Shown: piece by piece, positions 11,105 to 19,832 of the stretch
How positions within the stretch are numbered: the first letter of the stretch is position 1
Layout: each line of letters begins with the position of its first letter
From: Campylobacter anatolicus
GTDB taxonomy: Bacteria > Campylobacterota > Campylobacteria > Campylobacterales > Campylobacteraceae
Length of the DNA stretch: 64,000 nt
NCBI RefSeq assembly: GCF_018145655.1
Contig: NZ_JAGSSY010000002.1
Span: 1-64,000, forward strand
Direction of reading: 5' to 3'
Made by a program: the position numbers and the translations under genes
Notes under the pieces: model-generated
The model's database searches: none
The model's input: only the letters and a program-made list of their open reading frames with translations
What the model was told of the DNA's origin: nothing

Positions 11105-12085
11105 TTATTTAAGCACAGCTACGCCTATGCCTATTTTATTTGTGTGCTTATTGTAATCAAATAGATTTTCACCATATCCATTAAAATACTGCAAATAGCC
11201 ATAAATTCCATTTGAAAATATCGGAAATAACCACCCAAGCTCAAATGCACCTTTATTGGTTTTATCTAACTTTAAGTTATTTCTAAGTATTGCGTTAAAG
11301 ATATGTCCGCCCAGCTTATAGCTAAGCTTTACGTCAGCTCGTCCGACATAATCACTTATGGCTTTGTTGTCACTTACATCGCCTACCACAGCCCAAATGC
11401 GTGGCGTGATTTTAAGTTTATTAAACTCGAATGTGCCTTGTGCGTAAAGTCTATTCCAGCTACGACTCTCATCTCCAGCTTGTCCGTTTGACTCGTGCAG
11501 TAGGCCTAGCCTAATGCTAGTGGTGTTAAAATTTAAAAGCGATTGACGTGTGCTAAAGTCTACGTAGATCTCAGGGCGATAGTTGCTCTCACGAAACGGA
11601 GCTGATGTCCGTGCCGTTTGCCACCAAGACGTTTGCGAATACGATACGCCTATGCTCTCTTTTAGTCCAAATATATCGTAAGCTAGTGGCTTTTGAATGC
11701 TAAATTGAAATTTGGTTTCAAATTTTTTGCGTTCGTCGTTTGCTACATTTTTGGTGTAGGTTGCGGGGAGTAAGTAGTTTAGTCCATATAGCTTTATGCC
11801 TAGTGGATTTTGCTCTGACTCTTTTGTGGCTTTTTGGACTGATGCTAGGTTGATGGCTATTTGATTTTGTGCTGTTTTTGGTTGCGGTATTTGAGTTAAA
11901 TTTATAGAGTTTTGGTTCTTTTGTTGGGTTGAGTCTAGCCCCTTTTTTGCTGCTTGTTTATATAAGCTCATAGCGGTTTTTATATCACCTAAGTTTTCAT
12001 ATTCTTGTGCTTTTTGATAAAGTTCATCTGCACTTTGAGCCATTAAATTTAGCCCCACTACTAAAAATGCTAAAATTTTAATCAC
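11105..12085 (-). CDS. pldA: Outer-membrane phospholipase A
   Basis: Outer-membrane beta-barrel acyl hydrolase; in Campylobacter PldA contributes to haemolysis and membrane remodelling. The 326-residue protein has a signal peptide (LVVGLNLMA), a short Sel1/TPR-like N-terminal repeat (ADELYQKAQEYENLGDIK), a spacer, and then the barrel. The catalytic motif LLHESNGQ places His at 197 and Ser at 199, matching the family HxSNG signature. Alternating aromatic strands finish with GIGVAVLK. The stop of mobA overlaps its start by four bases, the same pldA-mobA pairing as Cj1351-Cj1350. Confidence 0.93.
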   Translation of the reverse strand: MIKILAFLVVGLNLMAQSADELYQKAQEYENLGDIKTAMSLYKQAAKKGLDSTQQKNQNSINLTQIPQPKTAQNQIAINLASVQKATKESEQNPLGIKLYGLNYLLPATYTKNVANDERKKFETKFQFSIQKPLAYDIFGLKESIGVSYSQTSWWQTARTSAPFRESNYRPEIYVDFSTRQSLLNFNTTSIRLGLLHESNGQAGDESRSWNRLYAQGTFEFNKLKITPRIWAVVGDVSDNKAISDYVGRADVKLSYKLGGHIFNAILRNNLKLDKTNKGAFELGWLFPIFSNGIYGYLQYFNGYGENLFDYNKHTNKIGIGVAVLK

Positions 12086-12645
12086 AATCTTTTAACTGCC
12101 TCTTCATATTCGCTTGGATTATTTACATTAAAAAACTCATCGCTATTTGCAAATTTTACTTTTTTACATTTGCAAAGATCACGCAAAAGCCCTATCTTGT
12201 GCTCGCCTTTTTCATAAAGTTCCTTCGCATAAATGGATAAATTTGGGCTAAAAAATCCGCAAAGTGAATGAGTATACTTATCATCTTGAGCTATAACCAT
12301 ATCAAAATTTTCTCTAAATTTATAAAGCTCTCTTATAGTATTTTCGCTTACAAATGGCATATCGGCAGGTATGATAAAAATATGTTCATTCTCATTCTTA
12401 AATTGCGAAAGTATGCTAAAAATCGCAAGCATAGGAGAAAAGTCGCTATCATTTAGGTCTTTTATGAGTGTTAGTGGTGGGTTAAATTTATCGAGTTTAG
12501 AACTCACATAAACATTGTTAAATATATTGCCAAGTTTGTGAGCGTTAAAATGTGTAAGTGTGGCAAAATCGCCAAATGGCAATAGCGTCTTGTCACGACC
12601 CATACGGGAGCTTTTACCACCAGCTAATACAACACAATTTTTCAC
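12082..12645 (-). CDS. mobA: Molybdenum cofactor guanylyltransferase
   Basis: Adds GMP to molybdopterin to make the guanine dinucleotide cofactor used by TMAO, nitrate and formate enzymes. The 187-residue protein has the nucleotide-binding VLAGGKSSRMGRDKTLLPFG motif at its N terminus and FIIPADMPFVSE near residue 93, with the metal-binding Asp. It starts at GTG 12645 behind AGGAGAG. It works with the molybdate importer (42351-45205) and the TorA-like molybdoenzyme (51997-54444) also in this window. Confidence 0.92.
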   Translation of the reverse strand: MKNCVVLAGGKSSRMGRDKTLLPFGDFATLTHFNAHKLGNIFNNVYVSSKLDKFNPPLTLIKDLNDSDFSPMLAIFSILSQFKNENEHIFIIPADMPFVSENTIRELYKFRENFDMVIAQDDKYTHSLCGFFSPNLSIYAKELYEKGEHKIGLLRDLCKCKKVKFANSDEFFNVNNPSEYEEAVKRL

Positions 12646-13012
12646 AAATCTCTCCTTTTTCGCTATACTTTGTTAAATTTTATTAAACTTCGGACACATA
12701 TTGTATGTATATTCTTTGGCAAAATACTTCGCATTATCGTTTTACATTCAAATTTAACGCTATAGCTTTTTGAAATTTTATGAGCAAATATAATTTCAAT
12801 TTTTAGCTAAGCTACGTAAATGCACTCGTGTTTTGTACTCTTTGAGAAAATACATCACGAGCAAAGCTAAGCGGTAAAAGCGACTCCTTATTGAGTTAGT
12901 AAAAATTTCAAAAAGCGTTGTGGAGCAAAAAATATTAAAAATGGATAATTAATATTTATAACCACATTTATAATAAAATTTAACCAAAGAGCTTTCGCTC
13001 CTTGATCTAATC
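12646..13012. other. Intergenic stretch between mobA and leuC
   Basis: AT-rich, about 367 bases. It must hold the mobA-pldA promoter (both run leftward) and contains the leuC terminator hairpin at 12987-13002. A dispersed inverted pair CTCGTG/CACGAG lies in the middle. No coding frame or RNA gene was recognised. Confidence 0.5.
12987..13002 (-). terminator. Probable terminator of leuC
   Basis: On the minus strand a six-pair stem (AGGAGC/GCTCTT, one G-U pair) with a GAAA tetraloop lies directly after the leuC stop, followed by TGGTTAAATTTTA. The following U tract is weak, so confidence is moderate. Confidence 0.4.
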
Positions 13013-14281
13013 TTACAAATCCCTTGGATCAGCTATCTTTCCAGCTATTGCAGATGCTACTGCAACGGCTGAGTTTGCTAGATAAATTTCACTTGTTCTA
13101 TCGCCCATTCTGCCGACGAAATTCCTATTTGTTGTTGATACACAACGCTCATTTGCTCCTAATATCCCCATATACCCGCCCAAACAGGCACCACAGGTTG
13201 GGTTGCTTACGACAGCACCAGCTTCAACGAAAATATCCATTAGCCCCTCTTTTTGTGCAGCTAGGGCGATTTTTTGCGTAGCTGGCGTTATGATAAGACG
13301 CGTTTTGCGTGCTACTTTACGACCTTTTAAAAGCTCGGCTGCGATACGAAGATCACTAAGGCGTCCATTAGTGCAAGAGCCGATAAATACTTGATCTATA
13401 CTCAGATCGTCTTTAACCGCTTCTTTGATACTCTTACCATTGCTTGGTAAAAATGGATATGCTATGACTGGATCGAGTTTACTAACGTCTATCTCTAAAA
13501 TTTGCTCATATTTTGCACCTTCATCTGAATGAAATATTTTTGGTTCTGCACGTAAATTTTTATCCGATAAAAATTTACGAGTCGTCTCATCAACCGCGAT
13601 GATGCCACTCTTTCCACCTGCTTCTATCGCCATATTACACATTGAAAATCTGCTATCCATATCTAAATTCGCCACCACTTCACCGCTAAACTCTAGTGCC
13701 TTGTATAAAGCACCATCCACGCCCAGACGGCGAATGATTTCAAGTATTAGATCTTTGCCGTATACGTGCGGTCCAAGTTTACCTTTAAATATTACTTTTA
13801 TCGTTGGTGGCACTTTAAACCAATTTTTGCCAGTTATCATTGCATAGGCTAGATCGGTTGATCCCATACCGGTCGCAAACGCTCCAAGTGCACCGTGTGT
13901 ACAGGTGTGACTATCTGCTCCGATGATGACATCGCCTGGCACTACTAAGCCTTTTTCAGGCAATAAAGCGTGCTCTATACCCATATCTTTTTCGTCAAAA
14001 TAGTTTTTAAGGTCGTGTTTATAGGCAAAATCACGTGAAATTTTAGCTTGATTTGCACTTAAGATGTCTTTGGCTGGTATATAGTGGTCCATCACGATAG
14101 CAAGGCCATCAGGGTTGGCTAGTCTTGTCGCTCCACTGCGTTCAAACTGGCGGATAGAGATAGGTGTGGTAATATCGTTACCAATAATCATATCGATGTC
14201 GCTCTCAATGATCTCGTTTGCATATACTTCACGTCCTACGTGGTCGGAAAAAATTTTTTCTGTGATAGTTTGTCGACTCAT
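13013..14281 (-). CDS. leuC: 3-isopropylmalate dehydratase large subunit (short, homoaconitase-like form)
   Basis: Iron-sulfur dehydratase subunit for leucine biosynthesis. The 422-residue length and sequence fit the short LeuC/homoaconitase branch rather than the roughly 470-residue enterobacterial form. Key motifs are GADSHTCTHGALGAFATGMGS split near residues 120-140, the cluster-ligand VFIGSCTNGR near residue 303, and NPTCGACLGGYMG near residue 362, giving the three Cys ligands. The small subunit leuD is not adjacent, so the partner must be elsewhere. ATG 14281 follows AAGGACA. Homoaconitase activity cannot be excluded from sequence alone. Confidence 0.85.
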   Translation of the reverse strand: MSRQTITEKIFSDHVGREVYANEIIESDIDMIIGNDITTPISIRQFERSGATRLANPDGLAIVMDHYIPAKDILSANQAKISRDFAYKHDLKNYFDEKDMGIEHALLPEKGLVVPGDVIIGADSHTCTHGALGAFATGMGSTDLAYAMITGKNWFKVPPTIKVIFKGKLGPHVYGKDLILEIIRRLGVDGALYKALEFSGEVVANLDMDSRFSMCNMAIEAGGKSGIIAVDETTRKFLSDKNLRAEPKIFHSDEGAKYEQILEIDVSKLDPVIAYPFLPSNGKSIKEAVKDDLSIDQVFIGSCTNGRLSDLRIAAELLKGRKVARKTRLIITPATQKIALAAQKEGLMDIFVEAGAVVSNPTCGACLGGYMGILGANERCVSTTNRNFVGRMGDRTSEIYLANSAVAVASAIAGKIADPRDL

Positions 14282-14569
14282 AATTGTCCTTGTTAGCTGG
14301 GTTTGAATTTATAAATTTAAATATTGAGCTTTATTTTACGAAACTATTTTGTTATATTTTCGTTGCAACCTTGCAAAATACTATCGGTTGTTAAGGAAAC
14401 AAAGCGACCATAAAATCGTGCTATACGTTTGGTGTTTGTTGAGTAAAGCAAAGTTTGACATTTAAAAACTCTAAAATCACTCTGATTTTATCTAAAAAAA
14501 GCTAAATTTTAGCCCAAAAGTAAGGCTAAAAATTTAAAATTTGATAAATTCTAAGAAGTATTATGCGTT

Positions 14570-15005
14570 GATAAAAGATATAACGTTTTTAGCATTTGTT
14601 TCTGAAGTGATTGCCGGAGATTATCGGTTAGCTTTTTGATATTTATAGCAAAATTTGTCTTGTGTATCATAAGTAACGGCGTTTGGTAGCTTATGCTACA
14701 TTTGTGGTGTTGTAAGTATGCTAAGACCAAAGTATCTAGCTATGCTACCTGCTTTAAGTCCTTTTTAAGTCAAGATGAGTCGTAGTTGATAAAGAGCCTT
14801 GATCTGTGTTTTGATGACGCTTAAAACCGTCTTTCTCGCACTAAGCATTGCTTTCATCATCTAGAATTTCATCTTAGAGTTGTTATTGTATTGTGACAGT
14901 TGTCTCTAAAATTAATCTAAGCTAGTTGCTCTATCATTGCTTATACTATGGCTGACGTTTATCGTTTTAGGTTTGATATTCTCATTTTATAAAAAGTGTA
15001 ATTAA
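14570..15005 (+). pseudogene. Possible decayed membrane-protein gene
   Basis: The 760-base gap after leuC has no intact gene, but the + strand shows broken hydrophobic frames: one near 14580 (ITFLAFVSEVIAGDY), one around 14680-14750 (FGSLCYICGVVSMLRPKY), one near 14815 (CVLMTLKTVFLALSIAF), and a final LVALSLLILWLTFIVLG helix ending at the TAA at 15003-15005. All are interrupted by stops and frameshifts. This looks like the wreck of a multi-helix transporter, but I cannot name a family, and AT-rich sequence can give hydrophobic frames by chance. Confidence 0.3.
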
Positions 15006-15062
15006 AATTTACTCATAATTTTAAATTTTAAGCTTTGAAATTTGATAAAATTTTCATATAAT

Positions 15063-16382
15063 ATGCATATGAAATACGCACATTTAAGACAGATCGAGAC
15101 ATTTTTATCTAAATTTAAAAAGATAACAAGCATAAAACGCAGTGGCGATATGGTGCTTTGTATAAATTTTGATAGTGAGAGTTGTTTGTTTTTTGATCTT
15201 AGTAAAAGCTCATCAGCAATCTATACAAACCCTGAATTTATGCAGATAAAAGAGTATAAAGCTCCGTTTGATATCGCTTTAAAAAAGCGATTTAATGCGT
15301 CAAAAATTCTAAGTATAAAAACACTTGAAAATAATAGGATAATGTGTTTTGAATGTGAACTAAGTGGCTCATATAAATCCGAGATCAGCCTACTTTATTT
15401 GGAATTTACAGGGCGTTTTACAAATGCTATCATAACTGATAAAAATGGTATTATCATCGAGGCTTTAAGACATATAGATAATAGTTTTCGTGTCATAAAA
15501 CCTGGTAAAAATTTGATTCAGCTTGCTCCGATTGTGATAAAGGAAAAAATAGACCAGCCTATAAGCGATTTTAAAGCGTTTTTTAAAGATGAGTTTGAGA
15601 GGATAAATACAGAAAAACTTATAAGCCTAAAATCGATCAAAATAGCTCAAATAGAGCGGAAAATAGGGGCTTTACAAGTAAATTTAGATGCTTTAGAAAA
15701 TGAAAATAAATTGCGAGAGCAAGCTGATCTATTAAGCTTAAAAGCTGAGGTATTGCTTGCAAATTTAAGCAATATTAAAGAGTATGAGCGTGAATTTGAG
15801 TTGAAGGATTTTAATGGTAAAAAGATAAAATTTAGTTTAAATGAAAGCCCAAAAATGGCTGCAAATAGCTTTTTTACTCACTCAAAACGACTCAGGCAAA
15901 AGGCAGCTGGTGTGATAAACGAGCGAGAAAATCTAAACAAAAAGATAAAGTTTAATGAGGGGCTTTTAAATTTAGTAAAAAACGCAATAAGTGTTAGTGA
16001 GCTTGAAATTTTAATGCCAAAACAAACGCAGTTTATTAAGCAAAAAAATGCCGATGAGAACGTGCAGAACTTTTTTATCGCTGATTATAAAATTGCAGTC
16101 GGCAAAAACGAAAAAGGTAACGAGACACTCCTTAAAAATGCAAATAAAAATGATATCTGGCTACACATCAAAGACATACCATCAGCCCACGTCATCATAA
16201 AGACAAACAAAGCAAAGCTAAGCGATGAGGTGTTAAACTACGCAGCTAAAATTTGTCTAAATTTTAGTGTCAGTGGTGCTGGGCGATATGCCATAGACTA
16301 CACAAAACGTGAAAATGTCAGGATTATTAGCGGTGGACATGTTAATTATATCAATTATAAGACGATAATACTTACAAAGTAA
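15063..16382 (+). CDS. NFACT-family protein (RqcH/Tae2-like, once called fibronectin-binding)
   Basis: Predicted ribosome-quality-control factor of the NFACT family; in other bacteria RqcH recruits alanyl-tRNA to stalled large subunits. The protein has the NFACT-N region, a central coiled coil (about residues 195-330, rich in Lys, Glu and Leu), and the NFACT-R domain (DUF814) with NDIWLHIKDIPSAHVII near the C terminus. An upstream TTG at 15042 is in frame, but ATG at 15063 or 15069 fits the conserved opening MKYAHLRQIE. It heads a run matching Cj1349-Cj1344: NFACT, small protein, cdsA, dxr, pgp1, tsaD. Confidence 0.85.
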   Translation: MHMKYAHLRQIETFLSKFKKITSIKRSGDMVLCINFDSESCLFFDLSKSSSAIYTNPEFMQIKEYKAPFDIALKKRFNASKILSIKTLENNRIMCFECELSGSYKSEISLLYLEFTGRFTNAIITDKNGIIIEALRHIDNSFRVIKPGKNLIQLAPIVIKEKIDQPISDFKAFFKDEFERINTEKLISLKSIKIAQIERKIGALQVNLDALENENKLREQADLLSLKAEVLLANLSNIKEYEREFELKDFNGKKIKFSLNESPKMAANSFFTHSKRLRQKAAGVINERENLNKKIKFNEGLLNLVKNAISVSELEILMPKQTQFIKQKNADENVQNFFIADYKIAVGKNEKGNETLLKNANKNDIWLHIKDIPSAHVIIKTNKAKLSDEVLNYAAKICLNFSVSGAGRYAIDYTKRENVRIISGGHVNYINYKTIILTK

Positions 16383-16393
16383 AGGAGTTTATG

Positions 16394-16723
16394 ATGTCAG
16401 TTTCACCATTAGGAAATAGCACGTTTATCAACCAAAATGCCCCAGTTGCTTCTGCTATGCAGTCTAACCACCAAGCGAGATTTGATCTACAAAGTGCGAT
16501 GACAGAACAAATAGCACAGGAAAAAGATAAACAGATAACTCAACTAAGACCAACTGAAGAGACTTATAAGATCGATCCGCAGCACGAACACGAGAAGAAA
16601 AAGCAAGAGCAGCAAGAGAGTTTAGCCCAAAATTTAGAAAATAATACAAACGAAGATAGTGATGAAAAAGAGCCAAATTTAGATAGCATAATACAAACGC
16701 ACCATTTAGATATAAAAATATAA
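16394..16723 (+). CDS. Small hydrophilic protein of unknown function (Cj1348-like position)
   Basis: Not recognised. About 109 residues, Gln- and Glu-rich and strongly hydrophilic, with no membrane segment or signal peptide; the middle (HEHEKKKQEQQES) is probably helical and the rest disordered. Of two adjacent ATG codons the second (16394) has better spacing from AAGGAG at 16382-16387. The conserved position between the NFACT gene and cdsA, as in C. jejuni, supports it being real. Confidence 0.65.
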   Translation: MSVSPLGNSTFINQNAPVASAMQSNHQARFDLQSAMTEQIAQEKDKQITQLRPTEETYKIDPQHEHEKKKQEQQESLAQNLENNTNEDSDEKEPNLDSIIQTHHLDIKI

Positions 16724-16774
16724 GCAAATTTTAGCTAAAATCGCGACAAAATAATGAAATCTCAAGGAAAACAT

Positions 16775-17506
16775 ATGAGTTCAAGAATATTAACTGGGGC
16801 ATTTATGCTGTTGGCTATTTTGATAGTATTTTTTATCAATAGCTATCTTTTAAATTTCATAATACTTGGCGTGGTGCTGTATTTTGCCTTTAACGAAGCC
16901 TTAAAGCTTTACGGCATAGAACATAAGCAGCTCGTGTTTATTGCACTTGCCTTTTATGTGCTGACATTTTTTACTAATCCGATATTCATCGCGATGCTCA
17001 CTATAATGCTTGTTAGCTCTATTTTAGCACATATAAAAAGCGAAAATTTAAAATGTGTTTTACCTTTTATATATCCGACTACGCCGATATTTATGATTTG
17101 GATGCTTTACTCTGAATATGGGCTAGGCTATCTTGTGTGGCTTATTTTAAGTGTTGCTGCAAGTGATAGTGTGGCATATTTTGTAGGTAAGGCGATCGGT
17201 AAACGTCCATTTAGTCCAAGCTCACCGAGTAAAACGATCGAAGGCGTCATAGGCGGTGTAAGTGCAGGTACGATCGTAGGCGTGGTATGTGCGAGTTTTG
17301 TTATGGATGGATTTTTGCAGATCGTTTGTGCGAGCTTCTTGGTTTGCTTGTTTGCTATTTGGGGTGATCTGTTTGAGAGCTATTTAAAGCGTCTTTGCGG
17401 TGTTAAAGATAGTGGTGCGTTATTCCCAGGGCACGGTGGTATGCTAGATAGGATAGATGGATATTTATTTGGCGTAGTTGCTTTATTGTGGGCGTTGTCG
17501 TGGTAA
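16775..17506 (+). CDS. cdsA: Phosphatidate cytidylyltransferase
   Basis: Integral membrane enzyme making CDP-diacylglycerol, the branch point to all phospholipids. Some seven hydrophobic segments fill the protein, and the C-terminal signature is clear: SPSKTIEGVIGG near residue 155, then KDSGALFPGHGGMLDRIDGY near residue 215 with the metal-binding Asp residues. An in-frame ATG exists at 16754, but ATG 16775 is six bases from AAGGA and is preferred. The 3' end overlaps dxr by 7 to 19 bases, depending on the dxr start. Confidence 0.92.
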   Translation: MSSRILTGAFMLLAILIVFFINSYLLNFIILGVVLYFAFNEALKLYGIEHKQLVFIALAFYVLTFFTNPIFIAMLTIMLVSSILAHIKSENLKCVLPFIYPTTPIFMIWMLYSEYGLGYLVWLILSVAASDSVAYFVGKAIGKRPFSPSSPSKTIEGVIGGVSAGTIVGVVCASFVMDGFLQIVCASFLVCLFAIWGDLFESYLKRLCGVKDSGALFPGHGGMLDRIDGYLFGVVALLWALSW

Positions 17507-18585
17507 TACTAGGCTCAACAGGCTCTATTGGCACAAATGCACTTGAGCTTTGCAGACGCTATAGCATCACAGTTGAAGCATTAAGCTGTGGCTCAAACGT
17601 GGAGCTTTTAAACGAACAAATAATTAAATTTAATCCCAAATTTGTATGTATCAAAGAGCCAAAGGACGTAAAAAAAGTAAAGCATAAGAGTGTTTTTGTA
17701 GGAGAGCAGGGCATTTTGGATATGCTTGGCGAATGCAAGAGCGATAAAGTGGTAAATTCGCTCGTTGGCTTTGTTGGATTAGCACCAAGCCTAAAAGTGC
17801 AAGAGCTGGGTAAAAAACTAGCTTTGGCAAATAAAGAGAGTCTTGTTGTGGGCGGTAAATTTATAAACTCACACGAGATTAGCCCAATTGATAGCGAACA
17901 TTTTGGACTTAAGTTTTTACTACAAAACCATAAGGCTATCTCAAGGCTCATCATCACAGCAAGTGGTGGAGCATTTTACAAAACTCCGCTCAAAGCTCTA
18001 AAAAACGTAACTCCAAACGATGCTTTAAAACACCCAAACTGGAGTATGGGGGCGAAAATAACCATTGATAGTGCAAGTATGGCAAATAAGCTTTTTGAGA
18101 TTATGGAGGCTTTTTGGCTTTATGACACCTCTTGCATTGATGCGGTTGTAGAGCCGACATCTATGGTACATGCTTTAGTTGAGTTTATCGACGGCTCAAC
18201 TACGGCACATATATCAAAGACCGATATGAAACTAGCCATCGCTCACGCCATTTTAGATCAAAATTTAAATGAAAATATCGTGCCGTGTGCCGATTTATTT
18301 AACTTAAAACAGATAAAATTTCATCCTATAAATTTAAAAAAATATCCTATCTTTTCGCTAAAAGATCAGGTATTAGATACACCTGATCTTGGCGTAGTGG
18401 TAAACGCGGCAAACGAGGTGGGTGTATTTGCATTTTTAAGGGGCGAGTGTGGATTTTTAGACATATCGCGTGTGGTTTTGGCTACGGTAGATAAATTTAA
18501 AGATATAAAGATATACGATAAAAATGAGCTTTTTGTCACTGATAGCGAGGCTAGAGCTTATGCGAAGAAAATATTAAATTTATAA
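17488..18585 (+). CDS. dxr: 1-deoxy-D-xylulose 5-phosphate reductoisomerase
   Basis: Second step of the MEP isoprenoid pathway, making 2-C-methyl-D-erythritol 4-phosphate with NADPH. The N terminus carries the dinucleotide-binding VILGSTGSIGTNALEL, followed by LANKESLVVGGK near residue 115, the catalytic SGGAFYKTP near residue 155, and PNWSMGAKITIDSASMANK near residue 180. Two GTG starts are possible (17488 and 17500); the second gives a tighter fit to the motif. Overlap with cdsA implies translational coupling. Confidence 0.93.
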   Translation: MGVVVVILGSTGSIGTNALELCRRYSITVEALSCGSNVELLNEQIIKFNPKFVCIKEPKDVKKVKHKSVFVGEQGILDMLGECKSDKVVNSLVGFVGLAPSLKVQELGKKLALANKESLVVGGKFINSHEISPIDSEHFGLKFLLQNHKAISRLIITASGGAFYKTPLKALKNVTPNDALKHPNWSMGAKITIDSASMANKLFEIMEAFWLYDTSCIDAVVEPTSMVHALVEFIDGSTTAHISKTDMKLAIAHAILDQNLNENIVPCADLFNLKQIKFHPINLKKYPIFSLKDQVLDTPDLGVVVNAANEVGVFAFLRGECGFLDISRVVLATVDKFKDIKIYDKNELFVTDSEARAYAKKILNL

Positions 18586-18593
18586 GGTATAAA

Positions 18594-19832
18594 ATGCAAA
18601 AATATGAGGGTTATAAATTTAGACTAAAAGATAGCCTTATCGGCGTTCAGTTTTTGTTTGTCGCTTTTGGGGCATTGGTGCTTGTACCGATACTCACAGG
18701 ACTTGATGCAAATGTCGCACTCTTTACGGCAGGACTTGGTACATTGTTGTTTCAGATTATCACACGTAAAAACGTGCCACCGATATTTTTAGCTAGTTCG
18801 TTTGCATTTATCGCACCTATTAGCTTTGGTGTTAACGAGTGGGGTGTAACAGCTACACTTGGGGGTATCGTATTTGCAGGACTTTTTTATGTTGTGCTTA
18901 GCTTTATCGTGCGTTTTCGAGGCGAGAGCTTTTTGCATAAGGTTTTACCACCAGTTGTCGTTGGGCCTGTGATAATGACGATAGGACTTATCCTATCCCC
19001 AGCGGCTGTAAATATGGCGATGGGTAAAAACCAGGTCGCTTATACTCAGACAGAAGCTCTCATAGTCGCTGCCATCGCACTTATTACAACTATAGTCGTG
19101 ATGATAAAAGGGCGTGGCATGCTACGGCTCGTGCCGATACTTTGCGGAATCATAGCAGGTTACATAGTGGCATATCTTATGGGTATGGTAAATTTTGCAC
19201 CTATCGCAAAGGCTAAGTGGTTTGCTGTACCAAATTTTATATTTCCTAGCTTTGAGATAGATCCGATACTTTATATGATACCTATTGCCATAGCTCCAGC
19301 GATAGAGCATATCGGCGATATGCTTACGATATCGCATGTTAGCAAGGAGGATTTTTTAAAAAATCCAGGGCTTAAAAATACACTTCTTGGTGACGGCTTA
19401 GCTACGAGTCTTGCGGCATTTTTTGGTGGCCCGCCAAATACGACTTACTCAGAGGTAACCGGTGCAGTTAGTATTACAAAGGCTTATAATCCAGGCATCA
19501 TGACTTGGACCGCTATCACGGCTATCTTACTTGCATTTGTTGGTAAACTTGGTGCGTTTTTGGCAACTATTCCAGATCCAGTCATCGGTGGCATAATGCT
19601 ACTTTTATTTGGCATAATCGCAAGTGTAGGATTGCAAACACTCATAAAACATAACGTTGATCTAGGTGACCCACGCAACATGACGATAGTCGCACTCATA
19701 TTTGTATTTGCTATCGGCGGTATGGTGCTTGACTTTGGCGTTGTGAGCTTTACAGGTATTGGGCTTGGTGCGGTAGTGGGTATCGTTTTAAATTTATTTT
19801 TACCAAAGTCAAAACACTATGAAGGGTATTAA
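18594..19832 (+). CDS. Uracil/xanthine permease family transporter
   Basis: Inner-membrane nucleobase transporter of the NCS2 (UraA) family. The 412-residue protein has about 14 hydrophobic segments and the family landmarks: GVQFLFVAFGALVLVP at the N terminus, PPVVVGPVIMTIGL near residue 122, AIAPAIEHIGDML near residue 228 (substrate-binding Glu), and FFGGPPNTTYSEVTGA near residue 273. This combination resembles UraA, so uracil is the likely substrate. It is inserted between dxr and pgp1 and overlaps pgp1 by 14 bases. Confidence 0.88.
   Translation: MQKYEGYKFRLKDSLIGVQFLFVAFGALVLVPILTGLDANVALFTAGLGTLLFQIITRKNVPPIFLASSFAFIAPISFGVNEWGVTATLGGIVFAGLFYVVLSFIVRFRGESFLHKVLPPVVVGPVIMTIGLILSPAAVNMAMGKNQVAYTQTEALIVAAIALITTIVVMIKGRGMLRLVPILCGIIAGYIVAYLMGMVNFAPIAKAKWFAVPNFIFPSFEIDPILYMIPIAIAPAIEHIGDMLTISHVSKEDFLKNPGLKNTLLGDGLATSLAAFFGGPPNTTYSEVTGAVSITKAYNPGIMTWTAITAILLAFVGKLGAFLATIPDPVIGGIMLLLFGIIASVGLQTLIKHNVDLGDPRNMTIVALIFVFAIGGMVLDFGVVSFTGIGLGAVVGIVLNLFLPKSKHYEGY

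Noticed and set aside
12780-12860. CTCGTG/CACGAG inverted pair between mobA and leuC
   Set aside because: Arms of six bases with a long spacer are expected by chance in this length of sequence.
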